A stretch of DNA of 64,000 nucleotides from Sarcocystis neurona (Eukaryota; Apicomplexa; Conoidasida; Eucoccidiorida; Sarcocystidae): NCBI GenBank assembly GCA_000727475.1, contig KL647295.1:236839-300838 (forward strand), in the 5' to 3' direction. The notes below the pieces were generated by a model, which was not told the origin of the DNA, did not search any database, and worked only from the letters and a program-made list of their open reading frames with translations. Shown in pieces: positions 44,501 through 56,500 of this stretch. A program made the translations under genes and the position numbers. Positions within the stretch are counted from its first letter, which is position 1; every line of letters begins with the position of its first letter.

Positions 44501-47500
44501 TTGATATTGAAGAAGAAAGGCGGACTCTGTATAGCAGGCGAGGAGAGGCGCACGTCGTGTCTTCGGCGACGGTGTGACTTTCCTCACACCTATCTGGTGG
44601 TCACATGTGCGTATATGTGTGGCGTTTTCTTCGTTGAGGTAGAAACGCTGATTTACATCAAGAAGACAGAAACAAAAAATTCTACAGGAGTGTGTCTGTG
44701 TGTGTGCGTGCGTGTCTCCGCAGCGGATAAGTTGCAGCTGCGTGGTGCCGTACATTCCTACAGAAGGCCTGTGTCTGTATGGCGGCTACGCTGCCCTTCG
44801 ACCAGCATTCGGTACCGCAGTATATGTTAAGAGTGAACTGAAATACAGCGCCGCGCCGACCGTCTGCCACTGTACGGCTGTACACGCCTGTAGGCCGGCA
44901 AAACGGACACTTGAGGACAGACGCGTGTGTCTCTCTTTCACTTCTTAATTTATAGAGATATTACGCAAGAAGTGCTGACCTCCACTTTTTAAAACGTGGA
45001 AGTGTATACGGACACGTGTGCGAAGAAAGGAAACGTGTGGGGACGCACGTGTAAAGTGACGAGGGACGTATGCACGCAGATACAGATTACGTGTGTCTAT
45101 AGATTGGTAAAAAGATTCAGAGAAAGAGAGAGAGAGAGATAAATAGACAAGTCCACACACACGTACGCGTTGGTTTTCTATATCTGCGTGTGTGTGTGTG
45201 TCTCTCTCTCTATATATACGTATATACATACGTGTATCAGCGTATGCACAGGTGCAGATATATATGTATAGAGCGGTCAAGAGAGAAAGACGGGCATGTC
45301 TACTCTACACGTATGTATTGATTTTCTCTGTGTGTATGTGTGTCTCTACCTCGCCTCCTCTCTCTCTCTCTATATATATATATATGTATCAATATGCTCA
45401 CGGGTGTGCGTATGTATGAATGGAGACAGATGTAGAAGACTGCGCAATACCTGAATATCGAAGAGCGTGCGGCCGCAGGAGGGACAGGAGATGAACTCTG
45501 TTTTCGTGCTCCGCAGCCGACAGCCCTGGGCGCAACAAAACAAGCACAGCAGCAGCAGCACACATGATGTGCTCACCTTCCCACATACATGCAAACACTT
45601 TATACTCCCACGCATTCTACGCATACCGATATAAAGAACGTAGAATGACACATACACAATTCTCCACGTAGACGTACACATGTGTATGTATCTGTATTTA
45701 TTGCGACGACACAAGTGGATGAAAATCTACGTATGTGCGTTTCCGGGTCCATTGCGCTGGTCTACAGAGAGGCCTCACCGTACAAGCGTCCACATGTGCG
45801 CGAGTGCAAAGACACACGTAGGAAGGGGAGGTAGACGTATAGGCAGGCACACATCAGCAGGCATATTTGACCTCCCTTTCCATATGCGTATATAACGTAT
45901 ACATATATATATGTATACGTTATATAGAGATATAGAGAGAGAAATATGTGCCGGAAGATAACAACGATATGTCCTAGTGTACCTGCTGGTGCCGCGTCTA
46001 TATACGTGTGTATAAACATGCATAGGCAGGAATCGACAGACACTTATACAGACGGACAGATGGAGAGAAAGACAGAGATACGTGTCGGAATATAGTAAGT
46101 ATATGTCTTTGGATACCTGCTGGTACTACATATATATATATATGTATAAACACGCAGAGGTAGGAATATAGAGACACTTATACAGACGGACAGATAGACG
46201 ACACACAGCTGCCAGCACTGCAGACAGTATCACATGTTTGTATAAACAGACACGTACACAGGCGTGAACAGATATGGATTGATAGAGAGACACAGCTGCC
46301 AACACGCTTCCACGTTTATATGAACAGACATACACAGGGACATAAACACTTGTATATATATGTACACGTGTGTAGGCATGTACATGTGTGCCAGCTGGGA
46401 TCAGACTACATAGGTACAAAAGTAGATATATGAGTGTTCGCACGGATACAGTGATATACAAATAGAGAGATATTTATCAATGCCATCAGGTGTATATAAA
46501 TGTAGACACACACAAACATACACAGATGTGTAGAGTTATATACACACATGTATATAAATGTATATATGTACACCAACGGATACACATATATATACGCGTA
46601 TGTGTGCCTGTGCTACAGCATCGTGAGTGGCAGGGCCGAGCGAAGCACCGCATGGAGGTCCCTTCTGCCCTTTACCCTCTTGCCGCTTTTCTGCTGCATC
46701 TAAGGCAGTATTCTTTCATGCATGATACACAGACGGGGACAACGCGCATACATATCTACAGACATGCATATATGCATATAAATGCACATATATATAGTGT
46801 GTGTATACAGATATATATACATATATTTACATAGCAGCATTCTATTAGGCGTGAAAAACAGAGGGGGACTACGCACGTACATATCTACAGACATGCATAC
46901 ATATACGTGGATGTGTATGTATGTATATGTTATAGATATATAGATACGCACACATAATATACATATATATGGATACGTATATATATATATATAATACAGT
47001 GAAGGATAGGTGAACGGGACGTGTGGACGCTGCTGCGAAGCTGCTGCAGCGCTGCCGTTCCCAACCCCACGTGCTGCTGCTGCTGCCATGTGGCTGTCGA
47101 AGCTGATCGGCTACTGCTGACGCTGCTGCTAAAGAGAAAAACCGTTTTCAGCCAGCAGCGCGGTCGAGAGAGGCACGCAGGTGTACGTACACCACCCGTG
47201 CAGCAGGGAAGATGCGAAAACCCGCTTTTACCTCCGTGCATGCGCTCCCGTGTGCACCCACGCCGTGGACCCACCTACACACGTATGACCACTACAATTC
47301 TTCTTCCCACATATTTGTATACACATATATACACTTATAAATAGACAGGTGGATATACATGTATCAAAACATATGTCTATGTATGTGTACAAAATGGTAT
47401 GCATACATATATATATGTCAGTTTGTAGATAGATAAGCTTATATACATATATATAAGTATATGTATATGTGTAGATCGGTTATTTTTCATACATATATAT

Positions 47501-50500
47501 ATATATATGTATACGTAGTATGTCGCGACTACTCCATTTTTTACATGCATCCACGTGCACGTATGCATATATGGGTTTGTTGCTTGCTCAGGATCGCCTA
47601 CGTAGCCGGATATTTGTCACCCATCTGCACATATTTATGTACATGTACGTGCAGCCCAACAAGAGAGACTTGTCTCCCTGTGTATACCACCAGGCACTTG
47701 TCGTTGTTCATCTGTACACACACGCACTTCTTATTTGTTTACACGTCTCTACGTCACCCGGCTTATCTACACACATGCAGACATATGCGCAGCAGACATA
47801 TGCGCAGTGTAATATTTTGTCTGCAGATAATACACACGTATATATCTTTTTCCTTCTTCGTTCTTCAGCTTTACACACGGACGCGTGCGTATCGCTTCAT
47901 CTCAACGCAGACACAGGCACGACCGAGCAGCAGCACCCCATACGTTGCACCTGCAAAAGAAACATACACACATATATTCACTTGCACGCAGAGGGAGCGG
48001 AGGAGGAGGAAGAGGAGGACAAAAGAGAGGAGGGGATACAGAGGCAAGCTACGGATCTGCCGCTAGTCGGCCCGGCGCAGAGGCAGCAGCATCCTACGAC
48101 TAGAAAGATGGCTATAGATACGCTTGCATACACACGTATGTGGGGGGACCCCTGTAAAAGTAGAAACGAGCCTCACGGACAGTGGCGTGCATATGTGCAT
48201 GCGCAGATCTACCACTGGAGACGTCTTGCAGACACAAGTACTCCTAGACATACATGTGTAAATATCTTTGTGTGTGCATGTAAGTACGTACGGCCATACC
48301 TATGGGACAATGTACACACACACATACACACATGCTCGCACAAGGACAAGGACACAAGGCCGTGTACAGACGTTCTTTGAAACATGCAGATTTACGTAGA
48401 GGGCAACGTGACAGCGCTCGAGAAGCTGCTTGCCTGAAGAAGACTGAATCCGAGCCTGCGTTGCTCGCTCAAAGAAAGAACCGGCGCAAAATCGAGCAGC
48501 AAGCCTTCGCCGAGGCGATCCACCAACAAACTTCCTGCTTCCCATCCGCTATAAATTGTCACCCTTTCTTTCAGTGCGCTGCTGTCGTCGCCGCTGTCCG
48601 GTCTGCTGCTGTCGCTGCTGCTCCCCGACCCGGTGTTGCTCCCTCTTCGCTCCTGCGGCACACGCGCACACTCACTGGCGAGTAGTAGTGCTGCCGGTAG
48701 CAGTAGTAGTAATAGTAGTAGCAGTAGGAGTAAGAGCAAGAGTAGGAGTAGTAGGAGCAGTAGCTGTTGTAGTAGTACTAGTATTAGCAGTAGTACCAGC
48801 AGTTCTGGCAGTAGAGCAGTACTAGTAATAGTAGTAGTACTAGGAGTAGTTGCTCTACTAGGATGGCAGTAGCAGTAGTAGTAGGAGGAGTGAGAGTAAC
48901 AGCAGTCGTAGTCCTTGTTGCAGTAGCAGCAGTGGTAGTAATACAAGTAGTGGTTATTGTCGTAGCAGTACTCGTGCTAGTAGTACTGGGAGTGCTAAAA
49001 GTAGTAGTCTACTGTTTGTAATACTACTACTGCTCCTATAACTTCTACTACCTCTCCTACCAGCATCTGCACTAGTACTAATAGTAGTAATTGTAATACT
49101 ACTACTACTATAGTAGTAGTAATACTAGTAGAAATAAAGTGGCAGTGGTAATAGTATTGATAGTAGTACTAGTAGTAGTAGGAGGAGTAGGAGTAGTAAT
49201 ACTAGTACTAGCACAAGTAGTAGTTGTTGTTGTAGCAGTAATGGCAGTAGTACTAGCAGTAGTAGTAGCAGTCCTACTACTACTAGTAGCACTATAAGTA
49301 GTAATAGTAGTACTAGTAAGTATTACTAGTAGTACTTGCAGTAGCAGTAGTAGTAGCAATACCAGCAATACTGATAGTATTAGTAAGGGGCAGGAACTAC
49401 TGTCACATCCCATTCCTTTGTCGCGATGGACGCCGTGAGAGCCGCGACAGAAACGCTGATCACCCAAGAACATGGAAGTCAGCGATATATAAACTTTTTA
49501 ACGCGCTCTTTACATGCTGCGTGACTTGGAGGCAAATTAATTTCTGCGGAAGGACAACGTAGAGAGAACTGACGACGTGGGTAGACGAACTTGTACCGGC
49601 ATCTGTGGCTAAACTTGGATGAGAGAGAAGACAGAGAAGTGCATCAGCAGCGGAATATGTGTGGAAATGAGAAATGCGAACAATGCACCGCCTGCGCTTC
49701 GATAAGTCGCATATATACGCGTGTGCGATATATATACATATATATACGAAGAGACGAAAGAGAAGAAAAGTGGGGCGCATGCAGACACAACGACAGGGAG
49801 GCGATGCGTGTGGTGTACGTACACAGAGACAGAGAGAGGGAGGAGACGCGTGTGCTGTATAGGAAGAGAGACAGAGAGGGAGAGACAGCAAAGGCAGGGA
49901 GGGAATACTTGTTGTTGGGGAACACAAAGACACACACAGGAAAGGAAGAAAGCTGCGTGAAGTCTGCAGAGAGAGACAAAGAGAGGGAAATGAAGCGTGG
50001 CATGTGGAGAAGGGCAGAGGGGGAGAGAGACAGGCGCGCGTGGTGTGCAGAGCTGGGCATCTTCGTCGATCGCTGAGAAGTAGAAATAGTCGCACGTGTC
50101 GCTGCAGGGAGGGCAGAGGAGAAAACTTCCACCAAGTCTGCCGCAGAAGTCACGGGGAAGTGCTGGAGGCAGGTCAGAGACGTAGACGAGACACGCGTGG
50201 CGGCACACATTGAGAGGAGCAGGAGAAGGAGGTGCTCCAAATGCCCTTAAATTGTCTCGACGCTTATACGTCCATGCACAGACGCAAAGGAAGTTGACCA
50301 TGGAGAAAAGACAGACCTATAGGCAATATGTGTGTGCGTGCATGTGTGTGTATGTGTGTGTGCGTACGTCTTCTGCAAGATTACGAGTGAGACGGAGAGA
50401 GGAGGAAACAAAATAAATTCAGGACAAAAACAGAAACGCAGAAAGACAACACCAAAACAGGTCACTTTACTATGGAAAGTAGACTTAGATGTACATTTCC

Positions 50501-53500
50501 ACATATATATATGCATGTGTGCGTATATACATATATATATATGTATGTGCATTAGACAAATATGAGCATATGGTTGCGAAGACTTATGCAGATGACAGTG
50601 GACAGGTACGTGTGGGCTTACCACCGTCCACCCCTACGTAGAGAATGAGAGGAAAGCAGAGAAACAGCGAGAGAGACAGAGAAAGAGAGAGACAGGGAGA
50701 GGGAGCGATGGAGACAAAAAAAGACGCAGAGGGGGACAGACGGAAAGGGAGGCAGAGACAGCGAAAGAGAGGGAAGTGACAGAGAGGGAGACAGAGAGAG
50801 AAAGAGAGAGACGGAGACAGCCAGAAAGGGCGGGAGACAGGGAGACGGAGACACAGAGAGCGGGAGACTGAGAGTGGGGAGGAGACACGAAGAGCGAGAC
50901 AGCCAGAGAGAGCGACAGGGAGGGAGACACCCAGAAGGGGCGAGAGACAGAGAGAGAGGGAGACAGGGAGACAGGGAGACACAGAGTGGGGAAGAAAGAG
51001 CGCAACAGCCAGAGAGAGACAGCCAGAAGGGGCGAGAGACAGAGAGAGAGGGAGACAGGGAGACAGGGAGAGGGCGAGACACAGAGAGTGAGGAAGAGAC
51101 AGAGAGAGAGAGACAGCCACAGAGAGAGAGACAGCCACAGAGAGAGACAGCCACAGAGAGAGAGACAGCCACAGAGAGAGACAGCCACAGAGAGAGAGAC
51201 AGCCACAGAGAGAGAGAGAGAGACAGAAACAGAGACACAGCCAGAAAGGGCGGGAGACAGAGAGGCGGAGACAGGGAGAGCGGCAGCCACAGAGAGGGCG
51301 GGAGAGACAGAGAGAGAGACAGAGAGAGACAGGGACAGAGAGAGTGAGATAGAGAGAGGAAGAGGTAGACACACGGCAGTGAGGGAATGAGAGAGAGTTG
51401 TGAGAAGTGGCAGAGAGATACAGAGCGCGAGCGTAAGAGAGAGACAGAGGGAGAGGGCGACGAAGACACGGCAAGAAGTGGATTTTCCAGCGCACGCGCG
51501 TTATCAGGAGAAACAAGAAGGGGAGAGAGAACGGAAGGAAAAAGGTATGTGTGTGCGTCAGTCAATCGACAGAAAGAGACGAAGTGCGGGAAGGAGACGA
51601 GGGGAAGGAGACGAGGGGAAGGAGACGAGGGGAAGGAGACGAGGGGAAGGAGACGAAAATAATAAGTTTCTATATGGTAGTGTAAGTATCTGTCATACAG
51701 AGAGCAGCAGAATATCACGAACATCTTGTGAACAAGTGATTCTCTTTTAGTCCAGCGGGAGGCAACTGAACGCACATCGCTTAAAAACGAGGCATCACTT
51801 TCTAGCCAGTGCAGCACGGGAACTTTCCATAGAGGAACGCTGTCCTGCGTCTCCTGCTGCTCTTCGCGTCGCTGCTGTTGCTGACGCAGCAGCTCTTCCT
51901 GCTCTTGCCGCCCTTGTTGCTGCGGCGGCTTCTCCAAACCCAGGTGCTGCGGCCGTTCTTGCTGCCGGTGCTGCTGCAGGTCTTGCTGCTGCTGCAGCAA
52001 GTCTTGCTGCTGATGCTGCCGCAGGTCTTGCTCCTGGTGCTGCTGCGTGTCTTGCTGCTGAGGCTGCTGCTGCTGCGACTGCTGTCTCTCCCGCAGAGCA
52101 GCTGCTGCTTCTGCTTTCCTCAAGAAGTCGAAGAAGCGACGAGTCCCAGGAACGCCGTGGGCCACGCGTGACGGCGGTCGCAGCAGACAGAAGAGAACAT
52201 CCTGCGAAGAACAAGCGGCGGCAACAACGTAGCCCAAATATCTTCTCTTTGCAATCTTGACAGAAAATAGTGGGAGACAGAGACACACATAAATGCAGCG
52301 TCTTTGTGTGTTCTTCCCTCAACCTGCGAAGACGCATATACAAATGTTTCCACAATTATACATATGTATATATATGTATATATACATATATATATATATC
52401 CTATAGATATAAGATACGTATAACACATACGTATATATATATACATACATACAAGTGTTCCCGAAAGTATATATATATATATTATGCATATAATCACCAA
52501 CATATATATATATGTATATATGCATATACACATATATGTACATACGCGCATACGCTTAGAAGCGCTTGAAGTGTACAGTGCCGACAATCCGACGCGCCTC
52601 GTAGAAGAGAGAGTATTCTCTGCAGCTATTTCGACAGCTGGGAGAGATGTACTTTTTTTCAACTGGGAAAGACGCCAGCTTTCGAGTATTTGCTTCTCGT
52701 CCCTTCCAAGTGTTCAGGTAGGTTCTTCGATCACAACTATGTCAAGTTTTGATACGCGTCCACTTCTTGCGCAGGAAGCAAATACGTATATGTACATGCG
52801 TACATATCGCGTACATTTATCTATATATAGAAAATACCTAGAGAACGATATGCCTGCAGGTATATACGCATATACACATAGACCTACGTACACATATGCA
52901 TACATATATACATATATATGAGAGAGCATACGGGTATGAGTATATAGATACACAAATGCATATATATTTGTATGTCTATGCGTATGTATACACATACGCT
53001 ATAGGTAGATACGTATGTGTATCTACACATAGACGTAGACACACACAGAGAGAGGCAGATGCCCACACACGCATACATGGACGATTACGTGTATATGCAT
53101 GCATGCAAAAATATAAGTACAGGTATACGCATGCACGTGCAGGCATGCACGTAAGCTTTGCAGCAGCTGGAGAGTCTACAGCCCCTCTTGCATGTTCTCT
53201 CTTCCTTTACCGGGACGTGCAAAGCAGCCTCAAATTCCTCGTCAGTCTCCAGGCCATCAACTACAAGCACCAAGCCAGATATATTTTGGGTGACGAGAGG
53301 ATGAATCATCGCCGGCCCCCCTCGCGCTGCTGCTGCGTCACGCAGCCGCGTGACTGCTGCCATTTCTGGTGTCCACACACCGCGTTCCAGCCACCGACGT
53401 CGCCTCTCTCTCTCTCCAAATACCTCCGCCGGCTGCTGCGGACGCTGCTGCTGGTGCTGCTGCTGTTGGTGCTGCTGGTGCTGCTGCTGTTGGTGCTGCT

Positions 53501-56500
53501 GGTGCTGCTGTTGACGCTGCTCTTGTCTCGCGTAGAGAAGTTCCGTAATCTGCGGCAGCGGCGCTAATATTCCAACGCCCGCACGTTGCAACTTCCTCAA
53601 CACCTCCGAGGCTCTCCTCACTCGTATTTCTGCTGCAGTGGCTGGTGCGCTTCCTGCTCCTGCTGCTGCGCCTCCTGCTCCTCCGGCGTCTCCTGGTGCT
53701 GCTGCTTCTGACGCTGCTGCTGTTGGTGCTGCTGTTGCTGCTGGGTTTGTGGACGGTAGGGCTACCACATTGGCTGTTTCAGCTTCTCCTGTCGCTGTCC
53801 TCGCTGCTGCGAATGCTGCTCGTTCCCTCGCTGCTACTGCTGCTGATGGCGGGGAGGGGGCCGCGGCTTTCGCTGATGACTGTGCTGCTTTTGTTTCCGT
53901 CGAAGGCGTTCCCGCCTCTTCTGTTGCTCCTGCCCCTCCTGCTCCTGAAGCGGGCAACAGCAGCGACGGCAGGTATATAGAGTCTGGGGTACTTATGCCT
54001 TTGAAAGGGACGCCAGCAACCACCCCGCATCCAAGGGCCTCGTACAGTTCCTCCTGTGGCACACCGACAGCAGCAAGTCGGCAGCAATCACAGCAGCAGC
54101 AGCAGCCATAGCACACACACATAAACGCATACACACACACACACACACACACAGCAGCAAGACCGCGACGCCTGCTTGAAAAAGACGCACAGCAGGAGAG
54201 ACAGCAAGACAGTAGCAGACGGGAAGCAAAAACCAGCAGCACTGGCCCCAGAGAGATCAGCGTCACGAGCAAAGCAGCAGCAGATCCAAAACGCAGCAAC
54301 GAATGCAACGCAGCAGCAGGTGCAAAACGCAGCAGCAAATGCAATGCAGCAGCAGCGGTACGAATCCGGGAAGGTGGTGCCAGGAACGCAGCAGGCAGGG
54401 GAAAGAAGAACGCCCGCAGCCGTCGAGTACGCCGCAGCGGGAACAGTGGCAGGAAGGGCAGCAGCTGGTGGAGGATCTACAGCAGCGAACAGAGGACCCG
54501 CGCGAAGGTGGCGGCACTGTGAGCAGCAGCACAGCCTTCCCTCCCAACAGCGTCTAGCTCGCGACTGTAGTCATAGCAGCAGCCGCATACGAGCACCAGC
54601 AACATTTCCCCGGCCGCAAGAGACAGGCTGCATCAGTACCAGTCTAACAGGCAGCAACCGCATTTTCAGGAAGAAAGCCAGAACATACCTGCATTCCTTC
54701 CACATATAAATTGAATATAGAGAGACGCTTACTTACATATTTCAACAAGAGCCGGTATGCACACGTGCACTACTTTTACCTATAGAAGAAGTCTACGTCT
54801 GAGATATGTACTTATATATGTTAAGGAAAACTGGCACATAAATGTATAGATCTCTTAAATATATTAGAGACACACGTATTTATGAACTCTGAAGATGCGT
54901 ATGTATGTATATATATACATACAAGTATATATATATATATATATAGATAGATAGGTAATATACATATATAAGGGAAACAGGTACATATATATATATATAT
55001 ATATAAATGTATATAGATAGATAGATTGATAGATCTCTTATATACATTAAGGATACGTATTTATGTATTTTAAGGAAAAGTGGTCCACACATATATACAT
55101 GGGTCTCTAATGTACGTTGGAGATACGTATATACACATTTTGAGGAAGAGAGGTACAGACATGTGCACTACTTTTCTCCTCCTACACGAGTCATCTGCAG
55201 AGACGAAAATATACATTCTATTCTGGGTGCATATCAGGCGTATCTACGTATACGTGAAGCAGGCGATGCTGCTGCCAGGTTCATAAACTTCGACTGTTTA
55301 TCAATAGTTGTTCATCAATTGTCTTTCTGCAGAGGACTCTGCGGAGACACTGCGCTTCCTCAGTCGCCTCTGCAGACAAACACATACTCTCCTATAGCTG
55401 GAGGTCCAAACTACAAATGTCTGTATCTACGGGATATGCGTGTACAGAGAAAGAAGATGCAGGTAGGCAGCAAGAAGATTGAGAACAGCTGCTGCGTCGC
55501 TTTTCGTATACCGGACGCTCAAGCATGTGCGGAGAGACTGTCAGAATGAGCGAGCCGTCCCGGTGCAAGAAGCCGCGGCCCTCCGTCCCGCGCTGCTGCA
55601 TCCGTTGCTGCTGTTGCTGCTGCATCTGCGGCGCACGCTGCTCTTGCTGCTGCTGAGTCTGTTGCGGCTTATTTTCCGGCCAGGGCTGCAGCCGCTGCAC
55701 CGGCAGAACGACGGAGCGTTTCTCGAATTCTCGAAAGTCGCGCGTGGTCTCGGTAAAAAACGGCACGTCCGGCGCCGCTTCTGCTGCTCCTGCTGCTGTT
55801 GACACAGCGCGGTCGGCTGTGCCTGCTGCTGTGGCAGCAGCAGGACCGGCGGCAACGGCAGCAGCCGACGCAGCAGCAGGGTCACCAAACGAGGCAGGCG
55901 GCTGAGCAAACGGCAGAAGAGAAGAGGAAGACACAGCAGCTGCGGCACGTGAGGAGCGACGCAGCTTCAGCTGCTGCAGACGAGCGAGAGCAGCAGCCGA
56001 CGGAAGCTCCTGCCATGGCGGTTCCGTCAACGACACACGGACGGTGTCGCCGATGCCGTCTTGCAGCAGCGCGCCGATGCCTGCTGCGGACCGCACTCGG
56101 CCGTCCTCTCCTAAAAAAAGAAAAAATTACACACCAGCGCATGCAGCCTGCATTGCTCTTTGGTAGCGCACATACGAATTTACGTGTAGACGCAGAGGCG
56201 CAGTAGTTCCTCCTATTTGTCTACTCGGAAAAAGCGTAGCTGGATCTCGATCCACCTACCGGAGCCTCCTCCCTAAACAGATAAATGTGAACACGTGCAT
56301 ATACACATATATACATTTATACGCTTCTGCAAACATGTGAATTTCTATACAGCGACATTTACGTATGTACCTGTGAGACAGAAGCGTGTATACCTATATA
56401 TATACAGATATGGTGCTGTGAACAGGTGGGACCCTATTATATATATGTGTATACGTACATGTGAGATGTACATATATATATAGTGTTGTAAACAGGTGGA

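Larger units (their letters stand above)
45526..48433. other. ispG intron with diverged tandem repeats
   Basis: TA- and GT/AC-rich. Units sharing TATACAGACGGACAGAT recur at about 46,045 and 46,180, with further degenerate copies to about 46,340. A 34-base palindrome and one GGTGTACGTACACC lie inside. A plus-strand acceptor-like CTTCGTTCTTCAG is at 47,868. No gene is assigned. Confidence 0.55.
48549..51722. other. ispG intron, 3.2 kb, microsatellite-rich
   Basis: Holds a TAG/ACT trinucleotide array, a mixed-composition island (about 50,040-50,240), a GA-rich purine tract and a 14-base tandem array. Plus-strand GA content makes the minus strand stop-free for long stretches, which is an artefact and not coding. 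Confidence 0.7.

Noticed and set aside
48392..48946. Extending the ispG exon upstream through KERVTIYSG
   Set aside because: The ACAATTTATAG acceptor at 48,549 gives the correct phase and a gap-free alignment; upstream sequence is CAG/TAG repeat.
50584..51700. Long minus-strand Ser/Leu/Cys-rich and plus-strand Glu/Arg-rich frames
   Set aside because: Translations of the GA-rich intron repeat; no protein-like sequence.
52560..52717. Assigning this island to ispG on the minus strand
   Set aside because: The flanking ispG exons join in phase 0 without it, and minus-strand splice sites here are poor.
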